Below, one piece after another: positions 18,497-25,553 of a stretch of DNA of 45,932 nucleotides. Within the stretch, counting starts at the first letter, position 1, and each line of letters starts with the position of its first letter. The position numbers and the translations under genes are program-made. Source of the stretch: DAIOFH01 sp036745875 (lineage in GTDB: Bacteria; Planctomycetota; SZUA-567); contig DAIOFH010000012.1 of the NCBI GenBank assembly GCA_036745875.1, forward strand, positions 1 to 45,932, in the 5' to 3' direction. Under the pieces are notes generated by a model. That model saw nothing but the letters and a program-made list of their open reading frames with translations. It did not search any database and was not told the origin of the DNA.

Positions 18497-18515
18497 GTAT
18501 ATCATCAGTCCAAAC

Positions 18516-18543
18516 TTGTAAATAAAAAATAAAATCATAAAAT
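18516..18543 (+). promoter_or_regulatory. Possible promoter of the 18604 gene
   Basis: TTGTAA (18516-18521), a 16-bp AT-rich spacer, then TAAAAT (18538-18543). It is divergent from the SRP RNA promoter and about 50 bp before the ribosome-binding site. The AT-rich context makes a chance match possible. Confidence 0.35.
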
Positions 18544-18603
18544 CGTGACAAAGGCGGCAATGTACGCATATTCTTATTTACCTGTAAAAGGAGCAACCCG
18601 ACC

Positions 18604-19086
18604 ATGACCAGCGATCTCGCTTTTTTCATGAACAGCAACGACCTTTCGTTTTATTTTTGCAAGCGCCTGACCACCCTGAAAACCGTCGCCAAGACGAACC
18701 GTAGCGACGACGGCGTCACCACTGTCACCGCAAAGGGCGTGAAATTCCGCTTCATCACCGGCGACGACGGTCTTGTCGCCATGATTGCCATCCTCCTGCC
18801 GATCCCGGAGGATAAGTCGAGCGGTATCCGCAAGGAACTTCTCCAGGCCAACTGCAATCTCCCCCTCATGAACGGCGCGGCATTCGCGGAAGAGGAAGGA
18901 CAGGTGGTATTTATGGAAATGGCCAGCTTCGAGGAACCGCTGGATGAAACGGTCTTCTCAGACGCTGCCGAGGAATTCTTCAAACAGGCTGTGGAATGGA
19001 AAAACCGGCTGACCAATATCTTCGAAGGCGGCGAACCCTTCGACAAAATAAGCATGATTGCCGAAGACGGATCGGAAATGGCGTAG
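18604..19086 (+). CDS. YbjN/type III chaperone-like small protein
   Basis: A 160-residue acidic cytosolic protein. The alternating pattern (helix, strands GVKFRFITGD, LVAMIAILLPIP, helix RKELLQANCNLPL, strands GQVVFMEMAS, helix EEFFKQAVEWKNRL) resembles the fold shared by CesT-type secretion chaperones and YbjN proteins. This is a judgement from the pattern, not from a family motif. AAGGAG precedes the ATG. The next gene on the strand encodes a flagellar rod-like protein, which would suit a secretion-related chaperone, but that gene has its own promoter 60 bp downstream of this stop. Confidence 0.6.
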   Translation: MTSDLAFFMNSNDLSFYFCKRLTTLKTVAKTNRSDDGVTTVTAKGVKFRFITGDDGLVAMIAILLPIPEDKSSGIRKELLQANCNLPLMNGAAFAEEEGQVVFMEMASFEEPLDETVFSDAAEEFFKQAVEWKNRLTNIFEGGEPFDKISMIAEDGSEMA

Positions 19087-19143
19087 GACTTTCAACTCCA
19101 ACCGTAAATCTTCCGGTAGCCCAAAAATAGTTGCACAAAAGGA

Positions 19144-19182
19144 TTGTACCTCTCTAAAGATAGTTTATAATGCATAGAGAGG
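19144..19182 (+). promoter_or_regulatory. Promoter with overlapping dyad upstream of the rod-like gene
   Basis: TTGTAC (19144-19149), a 16-bp spacer and a perfect TATAAT (19166-19171). An exact 8-bp inverted repeat, CCTCTCTA (19149-19156) and TAGAGAGG (19175-19182), brackets the -10 box. A regulator bound there would block RNA polymerase, so it is a candidate operator. It does not match the sigma-28 flagellar consensus. Confidence 0.55.
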
Positions 19183-19206
19183 ATAGACTTTCATGGAGGA
19201 TTAGAT

Positions 19207-19674
19207 ATGTCTGTCAATGCATTGAACACCGCCTTGAGCGGAATACAGACCAATCAATTCAGAGTCGACACGGCGGCGAACAACATCGCCAACGTCAACA
19301 CAGATGGATTTCGTGCCACAACGGTGCAGACCGCCGACCGTGCCTACATAAACGATATCGGAACCGGAACCCAGGTGACAGGCACCTATGCCCCGCCCAC
19401 TCCCGGACCGATGACCGTCAACCCCCAGGCGGGGGCACAGCAGAACCAAGCCTACGATCCCGCCAATCCCGGGCCCGGCGGCCCGGCCGGGGCGGCGCAG
19501 GCGACGCAGGCCATGGGCGCCGTCCAACAGCAGGACCTTGTCGAACTGTCCAACACCGACATGGTCAGGGAAATGACCAACATGCAGGCGGCCAGCACCG
19601 CGTATTCCGCCAATGTCGCCGTCGCCCGGACGGTAAATGAAATGAACCAGACCCTGATCGATCTGAATGCCTGA
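19207..19674 (+). CDS. FlgC-like flagellar rod protein
   Basis: A 155-residue rod/hook-family protein. The N-terminal region (LNTALSGIQTNQFRVDTAANNIANVNTDGF) is the flagellar basal-body rod motif, and the C-terminus (ELSNTDMVREMTNMQAAST then YSANVAVARTVNEMN) is the matching C-terminal motif as found in FlgC. These two ends form the coiled-coil by which axial proteins pack. The middle (about 60-110) is Pro/Gly/Gln/Ala-rich rather than the usual FlgC core. GGAGG precedes the ATG. It is isolated: no flgB, fliE or other rod genes flank it, and it has its own promoter and terminator. It may be an additional paralogue rather than the true FlgC. Confidence 0.82.
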   Translation: MSVNALNTALSGIQTNQFRVDTAANNIANVNTDGFRATTVQTADRAYINDIGTGTQVTGTYAPPTPGPMTVNPQAGAQQNQAYDPANPGPGGPAGAAQATQAMGAVQQQDLVELSNTDMVREMTNMQAASTAYSANVAVARTVNEMNQTLIDLNA

Positions 19675-19710
19675 TAATGATGGGTATGACCACGTCTTGA
19701 CCTTGATCCC

Positions 19711-19744
19711 AACCCTTCCTTGTGAAAAGGAAGGGTTGTTTTTG
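19711..19744 (+). terminator. Terminator of the rod-like gene
   Basis: A perfect 11-bp stem AACCCTTCCTT/AAGGAAGGGTT followed by GTTTTTG. It lies about 35 bp after the stop of the gene at 19207. Confidence 0.85.
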
Positions 19745-19780
19745 TAAAGCGCAATGTACGTTCTCAAGGGGAAAACAGCC

Positions 19781-21184
19781 ATGGCGGATGAAGAAAAAAA
19801 GAAATACTTCGTTCTCGACACCAACGTCCTTTTGCACAATCGCAGCGCTCTGGAAACATTCAAAAACAACTATGTCGTCATTCCCATGACAGTCATCGAG
19901 GAGCTCGACCGGTTCAAAACCCATGCCGACGAGCTCGGCAGGAACGCCCGCGCCTCGATCCGCTACATAGACGGGCTGAGGGAGGAGGAGGAAGCCCACG
20001 CGATGAACGAGGGCCGCGCCGCGGCAAACCTCGTCGACGGGATCGAAAACTCCAACGGCGGCAAACTGATAGTCATTAACGAACTGGAGCTCCGCGGGAC
20101 CCGCGTACTCGACAGCCATGTGCCGGACAACCGCATCCTCCAGGCGGCTTTCTCCCTCAAGGAACAGGGCAATACCGTCATCCTTATCTCCAAGGACCTC
20201 AACCTCAGGATCAAGGCGTCCGTGCTCGGCATCGAAGCGCAGGACTGGATGACCGACAAGGTCGACGCGGACGAACTCTACACCGGCTTTACGGAACTCA
20301 CCGTCAGCAGCAAGCGGATCAACGATTTTTATAAATCCGGTTCGATAGCCATTGACGAAATCAGCCTCTACCCGAATGAGTTCCTCATCCTTACGGCGGC
20401 GGAAAATCCCAGCCAAAGCGCCATCGGCCGCGCCGGCGGTCCAAACAGCGCAGTCCTTACCGGCCGCACCAACGAAAAGGTATTTGGCATTTCCGGCCGC
20501 AGCGCGGAGCAGCGCATCGCGTTGCAGCTCCTCCTGGACCAGGAGGTGAAGATGGTGACCCTCATCGGCACCGCCGGGACTGGCAAAACCCTCCTCGCCC
20601 TTGCGGCGGGGCTTGAAATGATCGTCCATGACGACTCGAAATTCAAGGAAGGGAAAAGCACGACGTACAATTATGAAAAGATGCTGGTCACCCGTCCCAT
20701 CATCCCCATGGGCAAGGACATCGGCTTCCTCCCCGGCACCAAGGACAAGAAGATGGCCCAATGGATGCAGCCGATTTTCGACAACCTCTCCTTCCTCATC
20801 CAGACACGCAACAGCAAGGGGAAGCATCTTCTCGGCAAGGAGGTTGAACGCGAGGTGCAGAAACTTTTCGAAGACGACATGGTGGAACTCGAGGCGCTCA
20901 CGTATATCCGAGGACGCTCCATCGCCAAACAGTACATTATCGTCGACGAGGCGCAGAACCTCACTCCGCACGAAGTGAAAACCATCATCAGCCGCGCCGG
21001 GGAAGGAACCAAGATCGTCCTGACCGGCGACCCCGACCAGATCGACAATCCCTATCTCGACGCCTCGTCGAACGGCCTGGTCTATGCGGTCGAACGCATG
21101 AAAAAGCTCAAGCTGTTCGGACACGTCACCCTTCGTCGCGCGGAACGTTCCGACCTGGCGGCGGCGGCGGCGAGAGAACTGTAG
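19781..21184 (+). CDS. PIN domain-PhoH fusion ATPase
   Basis: 467 residues joining an N-terminal PIN nuclease domain (LDTN at 12-15, then EELDRFK, with the acidic metal ligands of the fold) and a C-terminal PhoH-type ATPase with P-loop GTAGTGKT (about 262-269), Walker B IIVDEAQN (about 386-393) and GDPDQID. This PIN-PhoH (YlaK/PhoH2) arrangement is known as a coupled RNA helicase and ribonuclease. I place the start at the ATG at 19781, preceded by AAGGGG at good spacing, rather than nine codons earlier at 19754. It ends with TAG. A palindromic repeat element begins about 105 bp after the stop. No antitoxin-like gene is attached. Confidence 0.9.
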   Translation: MADEEKKKYFVLDTNVLLHNRSALETFKNNYVVIPMTVIEELDRFKTHADELGRNARASIRYIDGLREEEEAHAMNEGRAAANLVDGIENSNGGKLIVINELELRGTRVLDSHVPDNRILQAAFSLKEQGNTVILISKDLNLRIKASVLGIEAQDWMTDKVDADELYTGFTELTVSSKRINDFYKSGSIAIDEISLYPNEFLILTAAENPSQSAIGRAGGPNSAVLTGRTNEKVFGISGRSAEQRIALQLLLDQEVKMVTLIGTAGTGKTLLALAAGLEMIVHDDSKFKEGKSTTYNYEKMLVTRPIIPMGKDIGFLPGTKDKKMAQWMQPIFDNLSFLIQTRNSKGKHLLGKEVEREVQKLFEDDMVELEALTYIRGRSIAKQYIIVDEAQNLTPHEVKTIISRAGEGTKIVLTGDPDQIDNPYLDASSNGLVYAVERMKKLKLFGHVTLRRAERSDLAAAAAREL

Positions 21185-21290
21185 GCATCGATCGTGAAAA
21201 GTTGGTGTGTTTAAAAGAGTCGCAATGGCGAGGCGCTTGTCCTGGTTTGCTTGCCTTACCCTAGCTCTTTCCCACTTTGGGGAGCAAGGG

Positions 21291-21428
21291 GACTGTGCGT
21301 GAAATCGCGATTGTAACGTGCCATTTTGAAAGAAGATTCCGTGTTTTGCTCGTAGCGGAGGCAAGGCGGCCTGGATCCACTACGGGAAAAGCATACACTT
21401 TTTTCAAAAAAAATAGTCGTGTACAGTG
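21291..21428. repeat. Short copy of the palindromic element at 40.6 kb
   Basis: Bases 21301-21378 match 40660-40737 at 77 of 78 positions. Directly after GGATCC the copy jumps to the other terminal arm in inverted orientation (CTACGGGAAAAGCATAC, then AAAAATAGTCGTGT), so the whole interior of the long copy is missing. The result is a 138-bp hairpin-like remnant between phoH and a convergent gene. No encoded protein. Confidence 0.8.
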
Positions 21429-21493
21429 ATAGCAAGTATTGGGGTGAGGGAAGCAAATAAAATAAAAAGCAACGTTCCATCTATGATTGCCTT

Positions 21494-21670
21494 CTATTGC
21501 TGCTGCGTCGGGGCCGAGCCGTCGAGCGTGATGCCAAGCTTTTTCAGCCGTTCGTCGACTTCTTTTTGAATGACAGCGAAGCGTTCCGGCGTCGGGTTGC
21601 CTTCCGTCACCTCCCTGATCAGTTCGCGGACCTCCTGCAGTTCGCGCATAACCTCTTCTTCGGTTGGCAT
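21494..21670 (-). CDS. Small acidic helical protein, 58 residues
   Basis: A short minus-strand frame from the ATG at 21670 to TAG at 21494-21496, starting MPTEEEVMRELQEVRELI and ending in a polar Gln-rich tail. It is strongly helical and charged (E/R/K), probably a coiled coil or an interaction peptide. Its ATG overlaps the TGA of the upstream GyrI-like gene by one base (TGATG), which argues for real, coupled translation. Function unknown. Confidence 0.6.
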   Translation of the reverse strand: MPTEEEVMRELQEVRELIREVTEGNPTPERFAVIQKEVDERLKKLGITLDGSAPTQQQ

Positions 21671-22140
21671 CAGCGTATATCCTCCAAAGGCAGTACGATC
21701 TTGGTCAGCAATTGTTCTTCCGGATATTCCTGCCCGTTGAAATACTGTTCATAACTGCTGTCGGGAACGGCGTAGCCCTGTTGTCCCACCCACTGCCGCA
21801 TCTCCTCGTAGACCGGCGTGATGGGGTCGTACGGGCCAAGGTACATACAAAAAGCGATTTTTCGCACAGGCAGCACTTCCGCGACAATCTCGTCCTTTCC
21901 CGGAAGCGGCTTCAACAACGGAAAACAGACGCTGACGATAAAGCGCTCCGGCCCGATTTCCTTAAAGGACACATACGGCACATCGACCAACTCGGCGTTG
22001 TTTTCCTTCTGGTAAGCGCCAAGGGTCTGAAAACCCTGGCCGATGAAGGTAGGGAACTCGCCGATGGATGCGGTCCGGTCTATCTTGAGGACCGGCTGCT
22101 CGGGTTGGGCCAATATGGCGAAATCGCTTATGCGCGGCAT
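21670..22140 (-). CDS. GyrI-like effector-binding domain protein
   Basis: 156 residues, cytosolic. The pattern is that of the GyrI/AraC effector-binding (SOUL-like) fold: DVPYVSFKEIGPERFIVSVC, PVRKIAFCMYLGPYDPITPVYEEM, then WVGQQGYAVPDSSYEQYF and a closing strand LLTKIVLPLED. Stand-alone proteins of this type bind hydrophobic or cationic small molecules and some act as hydrolases; the ligand here is unknown. The frame is open upstream to 22239, but I chose the ATG at 22140 because AAAGGG lies just before it and the fold begins there. The 58-residue gene overlaps its stop. A repeat element lies about 100 bp upstream. Confidence 0.8.
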   Translation of the reverse strand: MPRISDFAILAQPEQPVLKIDRTASIGEFPTFIGQGFQTLGAYQKENNAELVDVPYVSFKEIGPERFIVSVCFPLLKPLPGKDEIVAEVLPVRKIAFCMYLGPYDPITPVYEEMRQWVGQQGYAVPDSSYEQYFNGQEYPEEQLLTKIVLPLEDIR

Positions 22141-22243
22141 GGAACCCTTTCTATAGCATTTTAAGCGAATAAGCCTTGCTTGACAGCCGGTTACGGCGGC
22201 GCTTAAAAGGCTAGAGTAAAAACAATGCATCTTTGCCAAGACC

Positions 22244-22392
22244 TAAAGCATTTTCAAAAAACCTGTGAACGACTTACTTTTAAGCGTTGAAGCGAGCGTT
22301 GTGGCTTTTTGCCGTGGTTCGGCAAAATGTCACGCAGGCAACCGGAGGCGATTTAAAAGTTAGGTGCTCAGGATATTTCTTAAGATGCTTTA
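22244..22392. repeat. MITE-like repeat, copy 1
   Basis: A 149-bp non-coding segment whose ends are imperfect inverted repeats: TAAAGCATTTTCAAAAAACC on the left and, as the reverse complement of the right end, TAAAGCATCTTAAGAAATAT. Its right half (about 22310-22392) recurs in diverged form at 24590-24671. It separates the GyrI-like gene from spoIID. Confidence 0.6.
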
Positions 22393-22423
22393 AAATTGAT
22401 GATTGACAATTATCAATTGGAGT

Positions 22424-23740
22424 TCAACTCCCGCCCCACAGCCTGACCGGCTTGGATGCGGGATAGTAAAGGGCCAGAATGTCGAGGAAATTGTATTTCA
22501 GCCGGTCGGCGGCATAAGCTGCGCCATGCTGGCACATGCCGACTCCGTGCCCCCAGCCGAAGCCGGTGAAGCTGATCCTCGGTTCCCCGCCGCCTTCTAT
22601 CCGCATATAGGTGCTGGCGATGTTCTTCCTGTCCGCACCCATGGCCAGGCGGAACTCGTTCGCCGGGATGCGCATGGTGGTGCCGCTGCCGCCCGCCAGG
22701 GTGATCTCTATGGTCACCACCCTGTCAAGCTTTTTGCCCATCGGATTGCCTTCGCTGTCCAGCGCCTGTATCATGCGTATCGTCCCGCCCCGCTTGAACA
22801 ACCCGGCTTTTTGTAAACGGTCCGTGATGTCCTGCCGCGTATAGGTGACGGTCCATGAGGTCGGATTGTTGCGCCGGTCGGCACAGCGCGGGCAGCGCAC
22901 TCCGGAGAGGGCGAGAAGCGGCGTTTTTGTAAACACCCAGCGGGCGTCCGCCGTGAAGCCGCCGCATTCGGAATGGAAAAACGTCTTGATCAGCGCGTTT
23001 TTCTCGGTAATGACAATGCCCCGCGTGGAATCGACCGCGCTCCTGACCGGCGGTTCCACCGCCAGGGTGGGCCGCCAGACCTGCGACCGCGTCGTGGCGT
23101 GGACGTCGTATTCCTCGTTCCGCCTGCTGCGGATTTCAAAATAGGCGAAGGTGCGGCTGGCGACGGCCTGCGCGCGGAGCGCTTCCAAAGGCCAACTTGT
23201 CGGCACTTCGCCGGCGACGACGCCGTAAAGATATTCTTCGAGCGGCAGCCGGGCAAGTATGCGCACTTTCGGCAGGCGCTTGCCGCCCTGGTTGACGTGG
23301 GTGCCGTATACTTCGATTTCATGAAGCAGGCTGATGGAGACATCCTGTTTGCCGTTATTCCAGGAGAGGCGGATAGGCTGGTTCTTTTCCAGCGGCTTGA
23401 TTTTCGCCCTGACGTAGAGGTCCGCGCCAAGCTTGATGCCGTTTCCCGTCGGAGTGATGGGGACGGAGACGGACTGTTTGAAATTGCCGGTTTTCTTTTG
23501 CATCTGCATGGTCATCGCTTCGATGCCGATGCGGCCGTTTATCGTCAGGGTGGCGATGTCGACCGCATCCGCCACCAACACGCGGATTTCCGGCTCGCCG
23601 CCGCGACCGGCGGGACTGGCCGCCATGAGTTCGTTCGTGTGGACGGCGATCGCCAAATCAGGCGCGTCATCAAAAGCGATATAAAAAAAGCCCCCGGCAA
23701 GCAGGACCAGGAACACCAATTTCACAAACCAACGCAGCAT
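22424..23740 (-). CDS. SpoIID/LytB domain protein
   Basis: 438 residues with a single N-terminal membrane segment (about 5-22), so anchored and facing the periplasm. The SpoIID domain is clear: LPLEEYLYGVVAGEVPTSWP then LEALRAQAVASRTFA, a CxxC pair in LSGVRCPRCADRR, and the closing FGWGHGVGMCQHGA. In sporulating bacteria SpoIID is a lytic transglycosylase cutting denuded peptidoglycan; here it is more likely a cell-wall remodelling enzyme unrelated to spores. The ATG at 23740 overlaps the queH stop by one base (TGATG) and uses GAGG inside queH as ribosome-binding site. A TTG one codon earlier is possible but unlikely. Confidence 0.88.
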   Translation of the reverse strand: MLRWFVKLVFLVLLAGGFFYIAFDDAPDLAIAVHTNELMAASPAGRGGEPEIRVLVADAVDIATLTINGRIGIEAMTMQMQKKTGNFKQSVSVPITPTGNGIKLGADLYVRAKIKPLEKNQPIRLSWNNGKQDVSISLLHEIEVYGTHVNQGGKRLPKVRILARLPLEEYLYGVVAGEVPTSWPLEALRAQAVASRTFAYFEIRSRRNEEYDVHATTRSQVWRPTLAVEPPVRSAVDSTRGIVITEKNALIKTFFHSECGGFTADARWVFTKTPLLALSGVRCPRCADRRNNPTSWTVTYTRQDITDRLQKAGLFKRGGTIRMIQALDSEGNPMGKKLDRVVTIEITLAGGSGTTMRIPANEFRLAMGADRKNIASTYMRIEGGGEPRISFTGFGWGHGVGMCQHGAAYAADRLKYNFLDILALYYPASKPVRLWGGS

Positions 23741-24366
23741 CAATAATCCTCGCTTATATTATCGCCCGGGAAGTACAGATGTTTTTGTGTGTCCCGGTAC
23801 CGTTCTTCCTCGGAAAAGATGCAGCCGCAATATTGTTGCTTGTAAATTCCCCGCATGATTTTCTGATCCGCTTCCGCCGCGGAAAAATCATGACGCACAA
23901 ATTCAATGTCATGCCCGCCCGCCGATTCCTTGCCCGCAGCCTCGATCAGGTCGTGATCCTGGTGCGTACTGGAGAACAGGGTGGTCGTAAACGCCGTTAG
24001 CCCCTGGGAAGCGGCGCGTCCCGCCACCCAGCGGAAGCGGAGCAAATAACACTTGTAGCAGCGATCCCGTCGCTTCTTCGGCAGGCCGCCGCCGGCAAAC
24101 ATCCATTCCAGATAGGGATGTAACCCATATTCACCATCAATTTCCGCCGAAAGGGAATCCCTTTCAAGATAAATCCTCAATGCTTTGAGCCGTCGGCGGA
24201 ACTCCAATAATGGATGGATGTTAGGATTAAAAAAAAAGACCTTGGCCAGACGGGGGATTGTACCGGACGACTGCGACTCCGCTGACCGCGCCTTGGCGAG
24301 ACATGGCGCGCAACATACATGCAAACCGACTCCCCCCGGAGCGGATTCATCGCCAATATTTCCCAT
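23740..24366 (-). CDS. queH: Epoxyqueuosine reductase QueH
   Basis: Last step of queuosine synthesis: reduces epoxyqueuosine to queuosine in tRNA. The 208-residue protein has the QueH (former DUF208) cysteine set: HVCCAPC (C18, C19, C22), RCYKCYLLR, and QQYCGC near the C-terminus, which bind an iron-sulfur cluster and a nearby metal. Other family words are FFFNPNIHP and TTTLFSSTHQDHDLI. The start at 24366 has a poor ribosome-binding site, but the conserved region begins 14 residues later, so it cannot be far off. It is coupled to spoIID by stop-start overlap, an unusual partner. No other queuosine genes are in the window. Confidence 0.92.
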   Translation of the reverse strand: MGNIGDESAPGGVGLHVCCAPCLAKARSAESQSSGTIPRLAKVFFFNPNIHPLLEFRRRLKALRIYLERDSLSAEIDGEYGLHPYLEWMFAGGGLPKKRRDRCYKCYLLRFRWVAGRAASQGLTAFTTTLFSSTHQDHDLIEAAGKESAGGHDIEFVRHDFSAAEADQKIMRGIYKQQYCGCIFSEEERYRDTQKHLYFPGDNISEDY

Positions 24367-24502
24367 GTATCACATTTCCCCAAAGGAAGTTAAGTGTCCG
24401 ATTGAGATTGGTTTTCTATTTTCGCTTTTACCCATCCTTTGTTCAAGGGAAAAATGAAAAAGAAAGGAAAAACCAGAGGCATGAATAAGTGACAAGCGAA
24501 AA

Positions 24503-24564
24503 CCACAGAGGACACGGAGAACCACATTTTATTCAGTTCTCTATGATCTCCGTATCCCCTGTGG
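24503..24564. repeat. Inverted repeat of the CCACAGAGGACACGGAG type
   Basis: CCACAGAGGACACGGAG (24503-24519) faces CTCCGTATCCCCTGTGG (24548-24564), 15 of 17 paired, around a 28-base loop. Repeats with this wording are common in many environmental genomes (from memory, no search made). It lies between queH and the copy-2 repeat. Confidence 0.6.
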
Positions 24565-24589
24565 TCCACAAAGACGCAAAACGTTTTTC

Positions 24590-24671
24590 GCCGACGGTTT
24601 GGCGAATTATCACGCAAGCGACCGGAAGCGACTAAAAGTCAGGTGGTCAGGATATTATTTAAAATGCTCTA
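24590..24671. repeat. MITE-like repeat, copy 2 (right half)
   Basis: Matches the right half of the element at 22244-22392 with many substitutions (shared blocks TCACGCA, ACCGGA, AAAAGT, AGGTG, TCAGGATATT). The left half is replaced by the CCACAGAGG inverted repeat. Its end coincides with the TAG stop of the lsrB-like frame at 24669-24671. Copies 1 and 2 flank spoIID-queH as direct repeats. Confidence 0.6.
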
Positions 24672-25553
24672 GAAATCGTACTTGTCCATGTTCGCCAGCG
24701 TGAACTCCACCCGTTCCGGCAGCAGGACAACGCCGGAGTCTTCGGCGGTATAGGCGTCGGGATCGAGGATCGAGTTGGGGTACACCGTAACTGTCCCAAT
24801 ACCCGGTACGTCTATGTCGGGATGGTCGGCAAGAATTTCTTCCCCGACTTGCAGCGCCTTTTTCGGGTCCTGGTCACTGTAATAGTTTTCTGGTTTAACG
24901 TTTGTCCAGTTCGGATATGCTCCCTTGATGTATGTCTCGCCGGCGTCGCGCCAGGAGTTTTGGTCCGCCACATTGGCGCGCGAATAATGCCAGACATACC
25001 GGACCTTGTCTTTGTCGGGGTTGATGCCGCGGCTGGTGAGAGACTTCACCGCCATGTCCACAAGCATTTTGCCCAGGACGTCCGGGGTGCCTTGCGAGAC
25101 CATGAGCGTCCGGGCATCCCCGGACACGTCGGAGTCCCAGGTCGTCACCTTGACGCCGGCAGCCATGGCCGCCTTGAGGTCGTCGTCAAGCGCTGTCGCG
25201 TCGAGAGAGGAGATGCAGATCGCACTGACTTGGCGTTTGATCGAGTTACTTATGATCGCGCGCTGGCGGTCCACAGACGCCTCCGGGCTGCCGGTGTACT
25301 CGACACTGAACCCGATGCGCTCGGCAAAGCGTTGCGCCCCCTCATTGGCCGATTCGAAAAATGCATTGCCCGTTACTTTGGGGATAAAAACAACCGTGAT
25401 TTCGCCCGCTGTCGCAATTCGTTGGCTCGATTGTACGATCCAGTTTTCGGAACGAACCACATATACCCTATGGGTTCTCGATACGCCTGGCGTATCCCGC
25501 CAGAGGAACGGCCGGAATTTTGCTAAAGGAATGCCAAATGTCGTTGCGTGCAC
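24669..25553 (-). pseudogene. LsrB-like AI-2 binding protein remnant
   Basis: From residue about 50 on, the frame follows LsrB, the periplasmic receptor for autoinducer-2: VVFIPKVTGNAFFESANEGA, TWDSDVSGDARTLMVSQGTP, DQNSWRDAGETYI, ending PERVEFTLANMDKYDF. Two defects argue for a broken gene. First, EEILADHPDID runs straight into PGIGTVTVYPNS, skipping roughly 70-80 residues that in LsrB (recalled from E. coli) hold the central ligand and hinge region. Second, there is no signal peptide: the first 48 residues are unrelated, and the only ATG, at 25553, overlaps the start of the divergent chemoreceptor gene. It could still make a short stable protein, but not a normal receptor. It ends in TAG within a repeat. 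Confidence 0.75.
25480..25496. promoter_or_regulatory. 17-bp palindrome upstream of the chemoreceptor gene
   Basis: GATACGCC-T-GGCGTATC is a perfect dyad with a one-base centre, 41 bp before the ATG at 25538. It is a good operator candidate for a dimeric repressor controlling the chemoreceptor, or formerly both it and the divergent lsrB-like gene. Confidence 0.4.

Noticed and set aside
19565..21364. 599-codon minus-strand frame opposite phoH
   Set aside because: Antisense to a clear PIN-PhoH gene and starts within the palindromic repeat.
22260..22273. 14-bp identity AACCTGTGAACGAC with 45906-45919
   Set aside because: The second site is inside the methyltransferase coding sequence and flanks do not match; several such identities are expected by chance in this length.
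24390..24617. 75-codon minus-strand frame
   Set aside because: Consists largely of the CCACAGAGG inverted repeat and AT-rich spacer; no ribosome-binding site.
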